The notes under the pieces: model-generated
The model's input: the letters and a program-made list of their open reading frames with translations, nothing else
Told to the model about the DNA's origin: nothing
Databases searched by the model: none
Program-made: the position numbers and the translations under genes
Shown here: piece after piece, positions 31,846-43,849 of the stretch
How the letters are laid out: each line of letters starts with the position of its first letter
Numbering within the stretch: position 1 is the first letter of the stretch
From: Melieria omissa
Taxonomy: Eukaryota > Arthropoda > Insecta > Diptera > Ulidiidae
Assembly (NCBI GenBank): GCA_963971225.1
Contig: OZ020270.1
Span: 29,325,123 to 29,389,122 of the forward strand
Length of the DNA: 64,000 bases
Reading direction: 5' to 3'

Positions 31846-32056
31846 TAATTTAATTAATAAAAAATTAACAAATAATAGTAGAAAATATTTATATACAAAA
31901 ATAAATAAAAAAACATGTATTTATTAAAAAAATAGTTTTTCTATAATTCTGCGTCAAATGTATGTATTTGAAAAATTCGTATAAATCTGTTAGCAAATTG
32001 CGTCTCAGGTCGGAGGGGGTTAAAGCGGCAGAAAAACAGCACCAAGGTTTCTAATT
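31846..32056. other. sequence between the array and the FoxP stop
   Basis: AT-rich, probably the 3' UTR of the FoxP exon on the minus strand. The pentamer array begins 212 bp from the stop codon. Confidence 0.4.
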
Positions 32057-32383
32057 TTAATTTTTTATGCATTTGGAACAGGGTGAGGGATGAGCGGGAT
32101 ATGGTCGCCGATGAGGAAAAAATGTGGGCACTTGCATCTTGTTATTGTTGACGTACCCATAACCAAGACTGAGAACGTTGCTGCCAATTGGGCCGCCGCC
32201 GCTGCCATTGGCGGAGGCAGTGGACGTGATCGCGGCCGCTGCTGCTGCCGCCGCCACGGCAGCAGTGGTACGCTGCGGCCGCCGCTTGTAGAACTCAATC
32301 TCGTCCACGGTCCAAACGGCGCCCTTCACATTTTCCACGCGCATAAAGCACTTGTGCAACGACAAATTATGCCGCACCGCATT
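32057..32383 (-). CDS. FoxP: FoxP terminal coding exon
   Basis: The minus strand encodes [31 protein letters not shown] and YKRRPQR, the second half of the FoxP forkhead DNA-binding domain (helix 3 and wings). It follows a proper acceptor (AACACAG at 32384). The exon starts at the N of NAVRH, a conserved FoxP splice site. A polyalanine run and a Gly/Ser stretch precede the stop at 32057-32059. FoxP is a transcription factor with neural roles in flies. No upstream exon was found in this window, so the intron before it is probably long and full of the repeats described here. Confidence 0.9.
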   Translation of the reverse strand, partial: NAVRHNLSLHKCFMRVENVKGAVWTVDEIEFYKRRPQRTTAAVAAAAAAAAITSTASANGSGGGPIGSNVLSLGYGYVNNNKMQVPTFFPHRRPYPAHPSPCSKCIKN

Positions 32384-32399
32384 CTGTGTTTGTGCGTTT

Positions 32400-32865
32400 G
32401 TGTGAAATCGATGTCATTGAATTAAAAAATTCATATTTGTAGTCAAAGAAATTTTTCAAAAAGGGTTTTCAAATAAACAATTTCAATAAACTTACAACTT
32501 AAAGACATGCGTACAAATTCAATTCAATATTTTTAACCCGGCGTGAGTGAGGAAAATTTAGATACTTTGTAATTTCAATAAAAAATAACGCTTTTTTACT
32601 TAATGCTGGTATTTTTTTTACTAATATTGTTGACTGGATACTGTTATTAATGAATCTCAAGCATAAATGCTAATTACACAATCATAGTATAAAAAATTGA
32701 ACATTAAAATTTTGGGTATCTCCCACCCGCCTCATAGCTGGTGTAACAATTTCTCACCTCATTCACGCCGGGTTAATACACACTTTTAATACAGAGGCGG
32801 TAGGGTTCACTCCCTCTGAGCTGACATTTATAACGCGCCAAAAAACCGTGGGGCGGAAGTATATA
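32400..32865. other. FoxP intron sequence, no gene
   Basis: AT-rich, with two CCCGGCGTGA/CACGCCGGG-like arms at about 32537 and 32763, so it may hold a small inverted-repeat unit. Confidence 0.4.
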
Positions 32866-32867
32866 TA

Positions 32868-33576
32868 AAGGGTGATTTTTTAGCAACTTTCTTTTTAACA
32901 ACTTTGTTTTGGCAGCTCAGCTGTTTTCGTGTAATATGTTACTGTCAAACATTTTCAGATTGGTATATAATTTAACCATGAATCGACTTACAAATGAACA
33001 ACGCTTGCAGATTATTGAATTTTATTATCAAAATTCATGCTCGGTTAAGAAAGTGCATCGTGCTTTTCTTCCATTTTATGGTCAGTTTGGGCGACCTTCT
33101 GAGGCGGCTATTAGAAAACTTGTGACTAAATTTCGCACCAATTTTACCTTATTAGACATAAAACCACCAACACGCATACGTAGAGTGCGGACAGAGGAAA
33201 ATATCGCGGCTGTATCCGCCAGTGCTGTTGATGACCGTGTATTATCGATTCGGCGCCGTTCGCAGCAATTGGGCCTCTGTTACTCCACAACATGGAAATT
33301 CGTGCGATTTAGCGCCTTTAGACTATTTTTTGTGGGGCTATGTTTAGGCTCATGTCTATAGCGACAAGCCCGCAACGGTTGACGCACTGGAAGCCAATAT
33401 TGAATAATTTATTCGTGAGATACCGGCCGATATGTTGGAGAGAGTATGCCAAAATTGGACCCAGCGTATGAACCATTTGAGGCGCAGCCGCGGTCAACAT
33501 TTCTATAAAATCATGTTTATCTAAATTTTATGTGTTTCTTTTAATCAAAGCCGAAGGCTCTTAAAAAATCACCCGT
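32868..33576 (+). mobile_element. Tc1/mariner-type element with internal deletion
   Basis: 709 bp, TIRs AAGGGTGATTTTTTAG and ACGGGTGATTTTTTAAG, TA on both sides. The N-terminal frame (MNRLTNEQRLQIIEFYYQNS) from 32978 is a helix-turn-helix segment. It then jumps to the LAPLDYFLWGYV catalytic end in another frame, so the central catalytic region is deleted. Non-autonomous. Confidence 0.85.
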
Positions 33577-33599
33577 TACAAAGGAACAGAAATAACAGG

Positions 33600-36500
33600 A
33601 TAACGATTTGGGTGCTTTCGTTTGTCCGTCCTTTAGCCGGCTGGTTTACGCTTCAATCTTGAAGCCCTTAAGTTAATTGAAATTTGCTACAGGCACCACT
33701 TATGTTGGGACACAGCGCCTTCTGTTGAGCGGGGTTGTTATATAAGTGTAATTTATAATAAAATAGGGTTGGCAAAAATTCTCTTAACTGTACCCTCCAA
33801 GCGAGTACCAACCGGGCACCATTAGGCTTCCCGAATGTGGCTGCCGCGGCAGACACAATTGGTCAGGAAAAATGGTGTCTAGCAAAGATTGGACTATGGC
33901 TTCCCATGGCACCCTTAGGATTATAGCTTTATATGCCGTGCCCAAGTGGCTGCATATGAAGCCACATTCTGATCATTGTTAAGGGGTACCTGGCGGATAG
34001 GCATAAAACGCTAGGGGCTGGAGATCGCCGATAAAAAACACTTGCAAGGGAGGTCGACAAAGGAAGCGATCGGTGGGAGTGGTGCTTCTACTACCGGCGG
34101 GCAAGGTGATACCATAAGCCGTGTCGCCAGCGGTCACACCTCTGCTGGGACCGAAACAGGTCCCAGCAGTTGTAATGCTACTGCCACACCTTCTGGGATG
34201 GGGGTTCCAGCACTGCTACTGCATAGCTACTGCACTGCTACTGCCAAAACGAACGCTCCAACGAGCAACAGGATGCAACGGGCGAGTGCCGTAGGTCAAG
34301 GAGACTTGGACATGGAAAGCGTGTGTAGCATCAGCGCTGCTGAGGAGGAGGCTCTTTTGCTCTCTCTAGGCTGCTCCGCAGGTGCTATTTCCGGAAACAG
34401 GAAGCCAAGTCCCAATATAAGGCTGCGGTCAAGATCTGCAGTCGTCTATAGGGCAGGCTAGGATTTGCAAAGGTGGAAAGGCTAGCTTGGGCGCAGGACA
34501 CTGTGGAGAAAGGCCGGGCCCACTACGCTGCTAAAGCATGGTGTGCTTCTTCGGACCCAAAGTTTGCTAAACGGGTCGAAGAGAATACCGCAGCTAAACG
34601 GCAACGTTCCTCGGACTGTGAAAGGCAAGCGGCCAAAGCAAAAAGAGGAAGTTGCGAAGCCAGAGCGTCCCAGCACGTCGAGAGCAGCGGCTGTTGCAAG
34701 CGAAGTGACTAAACGACATCTGATCGTGGCACTCATAGACCGCAGCGACCCGCTGGGGCGTATCTCTCAAGAGCGATGGCTGGAAGTAGAAATGAAGCTA
34801 CTATATGCATTAATCTCTGGAACAAGGGCCGAACCAAACCTGCCGACGCCATCTTTTGATGGGGCTGGGTGGTACAACGACGTTAAGATCATTAAATGTA
34901 ACGATGATCCGACCCTAAAATGGGTAATGGGGGCTGTAGGCTCCAAGGCCTATGGGACGGTGCATCACTAGAAGTAGTGGATAGTGGCAGTATTCCGATT
35001 TTACCCAAAGCGAAGGTATTTATACTCGAGTAGTAAAGCCGGAGGATCTAGAGCGGAAACTAGACTAGACCTCCTCGTGGTGGCCACCGGTAACAGCCAC
35101 TTCGGGTAGGGTCTTGTCTCTGCCCGTTAGTGGCTGGCTAACTTGTCGATTCCCCTAAACTCCCATCTTTCCATCTTTTTCTTTACACTACCCTTATTTC
35201 CCTTCCCCCCCCTAATCCAAGGTGTCACGCGACCCGTGCCTATTGGATGGTTTGCAGCCAGGGAGTAATACCGGCTGTATTCGAACGGAGCCTCTCTGAT
35301 ACCTGCCCGCCTCAGAGGCTATTGGGGGCTATGGCACGGCGGACATTCCCTTCCCCTACAAAAATTTAATACACTAGCTGGTTCTTATACCGCAACACAA
35401 CTGGCGAGTCAGGCAGAGCGCAATATCCATGATACTGACACCCAGGCAGCTACTCCTCGGAGTATGAAGACGGCTAAACCTCCGTTATCTGGCAAATTTG
35501 GCATCAAAGTTGGAAAATTTGGGCCAAAATCAGAAAGAACCGGACTGACGAAAGGACAGTAGAAGGAAAGTCGTGTGGTTTTGGGGTCTGCAGGTGTTTC
35601 GGCACCCAAAGTCATGGAACCACAACCATGACAAGTACTGGACTGATGTCCGGACAGACCCACAGATTGGAGGAAGTCAGAAAGGCGGCAGGACTAAGTG
35701 GCGCAGGTGTCAAGTGGTACCTGCGTTACCTTAGCGGGGGCCTAACACCCGAACAAGCCAAGAAGAAAGTCTTGGACCGCGCAGCACCTACAACTTCCAC
35801 CGAAACGAAGAAGAGGGGCGCGGTAGAAATTAGTCCTCAGGATGGCAACATTGCCAAGAAGTCTAGGACTGAAGGACAGACGCAGATGGCACAAAAACCA
35901 AAGTTGGGAGGCAGGAAGCCAGGAGGCAGTTATGCCAATGCGCACAGCAAAGCCTGGAGAAGCAGTGACACGAATCGAAGGGGTGAGTAACTTCTTGACT
36001 ATATAGCTAGCAATAAGCTTGCAATTTTTAACGTGGGTAACACACCAACGTTTGTAACCAGTGCGAGAGAGGAGGTCCTGGACATTACTCTAGGAAATAC
36101 TCTGAGCTGCGGGCTGGTTAGAAACTGGAGGGTGTCAAATGAACCTTCAATGTCGGACCATCAAATTATCAGGTTTGACATTGAGGGTACCACCTCAGTT
36201 AGGAAAATTCTAAGAAATCCCAGGAGAACAAACTGGGATAAATTCCAAGAAACCCTGAGTTTAAACTCCAACCTCTTTGGGATGGGGGACAATATCAGTA
36301 TATCAATATCTCCGATCAGCAACGTAGGGATGTGCCCTGGTGGAACAAAGACCTCAGTATACTGCGAAGTAAGGTTCGCAGGCTTTTCAACCGGTCCAAG
36401 CGTACCGGGGATTGGTCTGAATATAAAAGCGCGTTCACCTTATATAATAAGGAAATAAGGGAAGCTAAGCGCAGAAGCTTTAGAAGCTTCTGCGAAAGCA

Positions 36501-37935
36501 TAGAAGAGACATCGGAGGCATCAAGACTCTATAAAGTCATGGCCAAAGGACACAGCCTGTCTTCCACGAGTCTCCGGAAAAGCAATGGGGAATTTACCGA
36601 GAATGAGGAGGAGTAGGTTAAGCTACTTCTAGATACTCACTTCCCGAGCTCTGTTGCTTGGAGGGACACGGAGCAAGCTGATGTACTAGGTAGAATCTCC
36701 CGAGGAGATCCAGGGGAAGAAAGGTTAAGATGGGTGGTTAGCACCTTTAAACCACTTAAATCACTCGGACTCTACGGAATCTTCCCTGCCTTACTACAGA
36801 AGGGCATGGACTGGGCAAAAGCCAGCTCCTGAGAATAGCTAGAGCCAGTCTGGCGCTGGGTTACATACCAGAGGCCTGGAGGCGAGCAAAGGTGGTATTC
36901 ATTCCGAAGGTCGGGAAGAAGGATCGTCTTCACCCGAAATTCTTCAGACCAACTTGTCTGACCTCATTCGTACTGAAACCTCTGGAGAAAGTTGTTGACA
37001 ACTACGTACGGACCACAGTCCTAATAGATAATCCGTTGCACACATGCCAGGATGCATACAGGGCAGGACGCTCCACTGAAACTGCATTGTATCAGCTGAC
37101 AGGTGAGATGCAGGAAAGTCTAGACGAAAAGGAGATGGCACTATGTGCCTTTCTAGACGTGGAGGGGGCCTTCGACCACACCTCTCATGAAACTATAGAT
37201 CATGCTCTAACCAGCAGGTTGAAAGGTTGGATCAAGAGTATGTTTGCTACTAGGAAGGTGGAGCTACAAACTAGCGCAGGCGGGGTGGTAATAGCCAGGA
37301 CAACCAGAGGATGTCCACAAGGTGGGGTTTTATCCCCTCTGTTGCGGAGTTTTGTGGTTGATGACCTATTGCAAGTACTGTCTAACTTTGGTCTTACGGT
37401 CCAGGGGTATGCAGATGACATTGTAATCCTATGCAGGGAAAAATTTTAAGATACCCTGCTGGACGAAATAACCCTAGGGTTAAGAGTAAATAGGTGGTGT
37501 GCTAAGGTGGGGCTGAATATTAATCCAGCAAAAACCACCATAGTACCCTTTACAAGGAGATATAAACTTGATGCTCTTAGACCAATCTCTTTAGATGGAA
37601 TAAGAATAGAATTCCAGAAGGAGGTTAAATATCTAGGCGTAATACTAGATCAGAAACTACTCTGGAAACGACATATTGAAGGAACGATGCGGATGCGGAA
37701 AGCAGGTAAAAGTTGGGGTAGCACTCAAAGAATACTGAGATGGATCTACACGGTGATCTATGATAACGTATGGCTCAGTTGTCTGAGCAATCAAAACCAA
37801 TCAACAGTCCACTATCAAGGCGCTCTGCCGACTTTAGTTTGCGCAAATCATAGAAAAGAAAATAAAATATGGCTGGCATGGCGACTTATATGATCAAGCA
37901 TTAAAAAAAAATAAAAAAAAAAATAAATAATAATA
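33600..37935 (+). pseudogene. degraded LINE (LOA/I-like)
   Basis: Plus-strand retroelement debris. It includes an ORF1-like stretch at 34042-34971 (VALIDRSDPLGRISQERW, FDGAGWYNDVKII) and another basic segment at 35628-35990. An endonuclease end lies at 36033-36200 (LDITLG, SDHQIIRFDIEG), and RT at 36892-37449 (FIPKVGKKD, CAFLDVEGAFDH, CPQGGVLSPLL, YADDIVILC) and 37507-37893 (GLNINPAKT, KYLGVILDQKL). Many frameshifts. The 3' end appears deleted and finishes in an A-rich tail near 37900-37935. Boundaries on the left are uncertain. Confidence 0.7.
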
Positions 37936-38400
37936 AGGAATCAGCAATGACATTTAAAAAGAGAAATGAAAAGAAAGAAAGAACTTTTTTATTAGCCCGC
38001 AATAATTTTTAAATTATATAAAATTTTTTTACGGCCCACATACAATGCTTGCGGAAAAGAAATAATGTAAGAAAATCTAGGATTTTTATCCCAGTATTCG
38101 TTACTGAACCATTCTGAATTAAAATTCTTGCCGTATTCGGATATATGCACTTATGTATATTAGAGTATCCCAAACAATAAAAGTAGTTTTTTTCCAAGGC
38201 ACACCCTCTTATTTTGTTTCAATGATGTCAAAACTATTATAAATAAAATTTCACGTATTTAGAACCACGGCAGTTCGTGCCGACTTGCATCGCGCGAGAG
38301 TCAACGTATTGATTTACTTGTTGTTACTTGTTTGTTTGATTAATAAACGCATTGTTTTCATTCAGTTAACATGTCAGTGGAATAACACAGTTATTAAAAG
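37936..38400. other. no gene recognised
   Basis: AT-rich sequence between the LINE tail and the transposase relic. No motif seen. Confidence 0.5.
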
Positions 38401-39380
38401 GGGATATTTTTAATAGGGGACGTAAAACATCAAAATACCTGTTCAAAACATCCCTCTAATGGACAGGTTCTGGCAATTCTGTTCTATAATATTCGAGAAG
38501 TTAGTTTAAGTGTCAATGAAAGCGCCAATCTTACGATTCGTGAGTGCATTATTTACTGGGAAAAGGCACGTATACCAACTAAATCTTTACCGAACTGTGT
38601 TAAAAAACTAGTTAACTTGTACCATGTTTGGAGAGTTGCAATGTAAATAAAACTCAAGGCGTGTTCGAGCAGCGTTGGCAAAAAAAACTGGCCGAAAAGG
38701 AGGAAAAGGGTTACGTTAGAAACATTGACAAGCAAAAGCGACGTTATAAATATCTGGAATCCTTAACTCCTTCAACACCTTCTTATGAACCACTACCAGA
38801 AAATTTGTCTTTTGAATCTGAAACAGGAGATTTTAAGAAAACTTGCCCGCCTCAGCTTTAGATAGGTGTCAGTTAAGTATACGAAATTCCGTATTTATTA
38901 TTGAGGCAACTATGAAGCGCTTGGACATAACACTGACGAATATCCTAGAAGTAAGTCCTGAATTCAAAGAATTCCTACAGAAAAGTGAAAAGCGCGCGCA
39001 GAAGCTATACAAGTTGATTTTCAAAACGAGATACCGGATACTGTACCTGTCCACTGGGATGGCAAACTCTTACCAGCTTTAGATGCACGAAAATCTAAAG
39101 AAGAACGTCTACCGATAGTTATTTCGTACGATCTATTCCAGAATTAGAGAACTCTTTAAGAAGCGAACAAGCACAGGTAGTTCTGGCGTTCAAGTTAATT
39201 TTTGAGCTTTGATGTATTCAAAGACGTATAGTAGAATTTTATGGATTGACCCATAAAAATAGGAGCTACAGGGTTAAAATGCTCCACAAAATTGTTTTTC
39301 GTAGTATTTTACATCAAATTGCTGAACACATCATATACCTAAAATGTGAGGTTACATGGTTTTCGTATGCCGATTCACTA
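38400..39380 (+). pseudogene. transposase relic related to the 4.2 kb element's type
   Basis: Broken frames read IRECIIYWEKARIPTKSL, then FEQRWQKKLAEKEEKGYV, then near 39040 PVHWDGKLLPALDARK in shifted frames. The first block matches the layout of the N-terminal region at 27890-28080 (KEILKLWESAQIPT). This looks like a second, more decayed family of similar organisation. No TIRs identified. Confidence 0.5.
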
Positions 39381-39539
39381 TAAGAATGAGCAAAAAGGGG
39401 AAAACTTTGACCCCCCTAAAAAAAATTCAGATGTAAACTTTCAAAACGCCGATACACGTATATTTTTTTTTACCCCCTCTACCAGAATCCGTTGTCAAAA
39501 CCTTGTTATTTAAAAAAAAGTTTGATTTTGTTGTGCAGT

Positions 39540-39902
39540 GTAATTAGTCTTAGTGTAATTTTTCTACGGATTTTTTTTTAATGTGATGAAATGGTATCTC
39601 AGTACAAAGCACAATTTTTTATGTTGTTATGTTTCCATGTTTTAAATGGTATCTCACTACAAAGCACAACTTTTTTTTTGTTTTCATGTTCTAAATAAAT
39701 TGAAAGAAGAATTAATAAATGTTATGGTTTTTACTTTTGCGACTTTTATTCACAAAAAATTAAAAAAAACCTTTAATATTACAAAATACTTGGAAAATAA
39801 GTGTAGGGAATTTCGTAGGGAAAATTGCTGGACAGCGTAGGGAAAAGTAGGGATTTTTTTCAAGTCGCGTAGGGATTTTTCAAAAAAAAGTTAACATCAC
39901 TG
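39540..39902. mobile_element. right end of a hAT-type element
   Basis: About 360 bp closely matching 60850-61218, ending AAGTTAACATCACTG. The left part is missing or not recognisable. It carries repeated GTAGGGAAA units near its end. Confidence 0.75.
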
Positions 39903-40253
39903 GTCAGAGGTGAAAATCGAAAATGTGAACAAACGGAAAATTCTGCAAAACATTTTTTATTTGTGCTACTTTAAAGTTGCAACGTTAAAAGTACTTCAAA
40001 TTTTAATAAAAACTTGTGCCAAATAGTCAATTTTTTCTATCCCTTTTGTATGTTTTAGAAAATGGTCAAGACGGAGCAGCTAATTGAGGAAGTTGCCCCT
40101 CGACCTATCGTGTGTTTGCAGGAATAATTTTTGTACACAGCTGATGCGAATTTCGCACCCATTATGTTTCACTGTGCGTTATTCACGACGACTGACGTGC
40201 TGCGTCATTTTTCGGTGCGAATAAATTCGGCCGACGATTTGATTCTGTTTATA
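39903..40253 (+). mobile_element. second fragment of the Rpi-bearing unit
   Basis: Matches the reverse complement of the 2.0 kb unit: leader intron region, TGTTTTAGAAAATGG start and about 12 codons of Rpi, then directly the terminal segment (TGATGCGAATTTCGCAC through GTTTATA). The Rpi body is deleted. The right terminus is cut by the Tc1-like insertion at a TA, and the hAT end abuts the left. Confidence 0.7.
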
Positions 40254-40511
40254 CACTTTGTTTCAAAGCTATAAAGACATTAATTTTTTTCGTTATATGG
40301 GAAAATTAAAATATATTAAATAAAAATAATAATGCAGTTTTTTTCCTACATGGTCAACATAAAAAATAGCAACAATAACATTTTTGTGCTAACGGTAAAT
40401 ATTGAGAGAAAAAGAGAAATGTAAAAAATTCCATAGAAACGGTGTTTCATTGCTATAAAGACACTCACTCCACTGTTGATAAATAAAACAACAATCACTT
40501 TTTCGGTGCAG

Positions 40512-40799
40512 TTAGTAATTTATTACTCTACCATTATTTGCAATGATCTCATAAATTCTATTTGGCATAGAATTTGTGTAGTTGTTTAGCATTTCTGGGG
40601 TCAGTTGTTCCCATGCAGCTAAAATGGCCTCTTTCAACTGCTCCACTGTGTCAAATTGTCGAAAATTTGCATACACCTTCCGGACTAGCCAACCCCAGAT
40701 GTTCTCAATGGGATTGATATCCGGAGAACAAGCGGGCCAATCCATTGTCTCAATATTTTGACATCTAAGCCACGTTTTGGTTGATCTGCTCATCCGCAA
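40512..40799 (-). pseudogene. inverted copy of the Tc1 transposase C-terminus
   Basis: A minus-strand frame of 95 aa identical in its last 77 residues to the plus-strand copy at 41160-41393. It forms the left palindrome arm. Confidence 0.9.
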
Positions 40800-40849
40800 A
40801 TCTCTCCAATATCCTAAAAACCCATCAGGACCATCAAGGTTGAATTTTT

Positions 40850-41393
40850 TTTCATCAGTCCTGATGGGTTTTTAGGATATTGGAGAGATTTGCGAATGGA
40901 ACCACGGTATTTCTCTAAGAGAAATTTTGGTGGCCAATCGCAAATGGTTTGGGGTGGCTTCTCAAGCTCAGGCACAGTCCCGTTGGCGTTCCCAACTTGC
41001 AGAATGAATAGCTCGGAATATCAGGAAGTGTTGGAGCATAGTTTGCTTCCTTATATTGGCACCCACTAGGAGCAAGCATTCATATTCCAACAGGATAATG
41101 CCAGAATCCACACGAGCAGATCAACCAAAACGTGGCTTAGATGTCAAAATATTGAGACAATGGATTGGCCCGCTTGTTCTCCGGATATCAATCCCATTGA
41201 GAACATCTGGGGTTGGCTAGTCCGGAAGGTGTATGCAAATTTTCGACAATTTGACACAGTGGAGCAGTTGAAAGAGGCCATTTTAGCTGCATGGGAACAA
41301 CTGACCCCAGAAATGCTAAACAACTACACAAATTCTATGCCAAATAGAATTTATGAGATCATTGCAAATAATGGTAGAGTAATAAATTACTAA
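40850..41393 (+). pseudogene. Tc1-like transposase, N-terminus missing
   Basis: Plus-strand frames encode DGPDGFLGYWRDL, SQMVWGGFSSSGTV, FQQDNARIHTSRSTKTW and MDWPACSPDINPIENIWGW to a stop at 41393. The second D and the final catalytic E block are present; the N-terminal DNA-binding half is replaced by an inverted copy of the C-terminus. A stop lies near 41068 (TAG after the THY/H position). Not functional. Confidence 0.88.
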
Positions 41394-41941
41394 CTGCACC
41401 GAAAAAGTGATTGTTGTTTTATTTATCAACAGTGGAGTGAGTGTCTTTATAGCAATGAAACACCGTTTCTATGGAATTTTTTACATTTCTCTTTTTCTCT
41501 CAATATTTACCGTTAGCACAAAAATGTTATTGTTGCTATTTTTTATGTTGACCATGTAGGAAAAAAACTGCATTATTATTTTTATTTAATATATTTTAAT
41601 TTTCCCATATAACGAAAAAAATTAATGTCTTTATAGCTTTGAAACAAAGTGTACTATGAAGCGGCATTTTAATTTCATGTGTGTCTGTTGGGTGAGTGTG
41701 CTTCAGCTTGCACCGCTAATGAGCACAAACTGAAGCGCTCGCTCTCCTGCTGGCACCACTCTTTTTCTTTTGAGGATTCCCTCCTCACTATGAAACTCGC
41801 AAACAAAAATTTGAATTTTTGAACTCAGATGCGCCTTCTATCACTAAGCAAATAAACACATAGAGATACCACCACTAAGCAAATAAACACATAGAGGTGT
41901 CAACTGGCACAAATTTGCGTACCAGCGCAGTAGGTCCCATA

Positions 41942-42438
41942 AGCGGCCTTTAGACGGTCGCACATGTCCGCAATCATGTGCGGCGCGACGAGAAGAATGA
42001 CCGTGTAAACGCAAGAAATTCGCGTCGTCGCACATGTGCGACGGTTTTCAAAATTTTTTGATTTCTCTGTCGGCGCGACGCACATGTGCGACCGTGTAAA
42101 CGGCTGTGTGACACACATAGTGCATTTTTTCATTCGATCGGTGGACAGCGAGCAGTGAGGATGGCGTCGCAAAAAATGAAATATTATGGAAGGAGTTCTT
42201 TGAGGTGTATAAACACAATCCCGAACTGTGAAAAGTAAAAGGTGAAGAATATAAAAATAAAAATTAAAGAAACGCAGCATAGAGGTGGTTTTATGCACAT
42301 TTAAAGAAATTGATGCGAAAGCGCATACCATGTTGCTTCGTTGGCAGCAGCGAGACAACTGAAGTGTGCGCACATGTTTGACCGTGTAAACGCTCATCGC
42401 ACATGATTGCAAACATGTGCGACCGTCTAAAGGCCGCT
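41942..42438 (+). mobile_element. MADF-fragment MITE, copy 2
   Basis: 497 bp, TIRs as copy 1, 3-bp duplication ATA (41939-41941, 42439-42441). The MADF fragment is at 42161-42362 on the plus strand, with one A fewer after the ATG than copy 3 and the shared TGA at the tryptophan position. Confidence 0.88.
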
Positions 42439-42441
42439 ATA

Positions 42442-42615
42442 CGCACTTCGGCTATTCGAACATATTCGCGATGACTTCGGCAAACTTCTCAATTCGAAGT
42501 CAGCTTTCATAATTTGCTTTATGTTGATGTGGTCAGTCGCACATCAACTGTGCGCTGTGATGATGTTACTGCTGCTGTTATGCGCCTTGCTTTCAGCGCA
42601 GCAGGTCCCATACCA
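42442..42615 (+). repeat. P-like element terminal segment
   Basis: Starts CGCACTTCGGCTATTCGAAC and ends in GCGCAGCAGGTCCCATAC. The same segment occurs inverted at 56030-56225. Together with the flank at 41927-41941 it forms a unit with CAGYAGGTCCCATACG-type termini. Confidence 0.6.
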
Positions 42616-42723
42616 ATGATAACATGATGTGAAACTGAGAGGATTGACAAAATTTTGTCGTTTTTTTTGGTCACACGAACACAATCCGTGTGAGCTGAAA
42701 AGAAAATCGTCAACCCTGCCAGC

Positions 42724-42965
42724 CAAGGTGTATTAATAAGGTGATGGCACTACGATTCCCATGTATTTTGTTAGTGCTTTTGGGCATCCTGCTTGTCAAA
42801 ATCAAATCAAAAGACAAGCAACACAAAAACAATTTTACCAATTTTTGACAATGAGGATGCCCATTCGCGAAAAGCCAAAAGAGAATCAGAAGAAATCAAA
42901 AGAAAATCAGAAGAAAAAAGTTTAAGCAGCTGTGTTGCCACCACTACCTTATTAAATGTGCCTTG
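42724..42965. mobile_element. MITE of the CAAGG-TIR family, copy B
   Basis: 242 bp with TIR CAAGGTGTATTAATAAGG and, reversed, CAAGGCACATTTAATAAGG. Exact 8-bp duplication CTGCCAGC (42716-42723, 42966-42973), which fixes the ends for the whole family. Confidence 0.9.
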
Positions 42966-42973
42966 CTGCCAGC

Positions 42974-43846
42974 TTTCTCTCTTTGTGGAACCATTCGTAT
43001 TGTAGCAAGCAACTGACAAGCGAATTTGTTCCTAACGCGGGGTTGTATTTTTTATGTACTTGTAAAAAAGTATGTTCGCAGTCTTATTGTACGAAGCAGT
43101 GTAAAATAAGGAAAAAATATATGAAATGATCAAAATTATTTAATTTAAATGAAAATGTTAGGGAAAAGTTGCAATATGCAGAGATATAAAGATGTAAAAA
43201 AGAAATCCTTATCTCTTTGTGCATATGTAAAAGCTAATAATAACTAATTTGCATTTTCCGAACCACCACTGAGGCAATACGGCGCGTTACCGATTTTTTT
43301 TTTAACGATTTTGTAACATTTTAACAATTTTTTTAACAATGATTTCAGAGAGGAACAAATAAAAAAAATGTATTCAATGCGTTTGTTTCTTCTTCTTCTT
43401 TTGTATTTTGACCGCAGCTGTATATATTTGCTATCCCGTATAAAAAGGGATAGCAAAATATGGCTGTCGCAATTATCGCAAAACCTCCTCTGGAGCTTTC
43501 ATCAAATTCACATTTCATTCAAAGTTCACGAATAATATTCAATAAAAGCTGAATAAAAAATGTGTTAAACACGTATTAAAACACTTTTGACTGGTTTTCG
43601 GGAAATATTGTAATTTTTTAATCACTTTTCTTCCAAAAGATTACATAGTTACAAAGAAATTAAAATTGATTTCCCTATGTTTAAAAAATTGAAAGTAAAC
43701 GCAACCCTCGCCATGGCCCTTGTATGGGAAATCAACAGTACGTTCCTGTGCAACCTCAGGGTCTGATGTTTGTGTGTATTAGTGCGGATTTTGAGTATGT
43801 ATTGTGGTCGAGCGTTCTCAGTTTCGCATCATGTTATCATTGTCCC
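42974..43846. other. no gene recognised
   Basis: AT-rich sequence between two MITEs. Short open frames lack motifs. Confidence 0.5.
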
Positions 43847-43849
43847 ATA

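Larger units (their letters stand above)
40254..41651. mobile_element. Tc1-like element converted to a long palindrome
   Basis: 1398 bp flanked by TA (40252-40253, 41652-41653), ends CACTTTGTTTCAAAGC. Two arms of about 545-600 bp (40254-40799 and about 41106-41651) are near-identical inverted copies. The centre (40850-41100) carries single-copy transposase sequence on the plus strand. Confidence 0.92.

Noticed and set aside
41942..42438. CRISPR-like array from the repeated CACATGTGCG units
   Set aside because: Units are irregular, palindromic and belong to a eukaryotic MITE with TIRs and target duplications.
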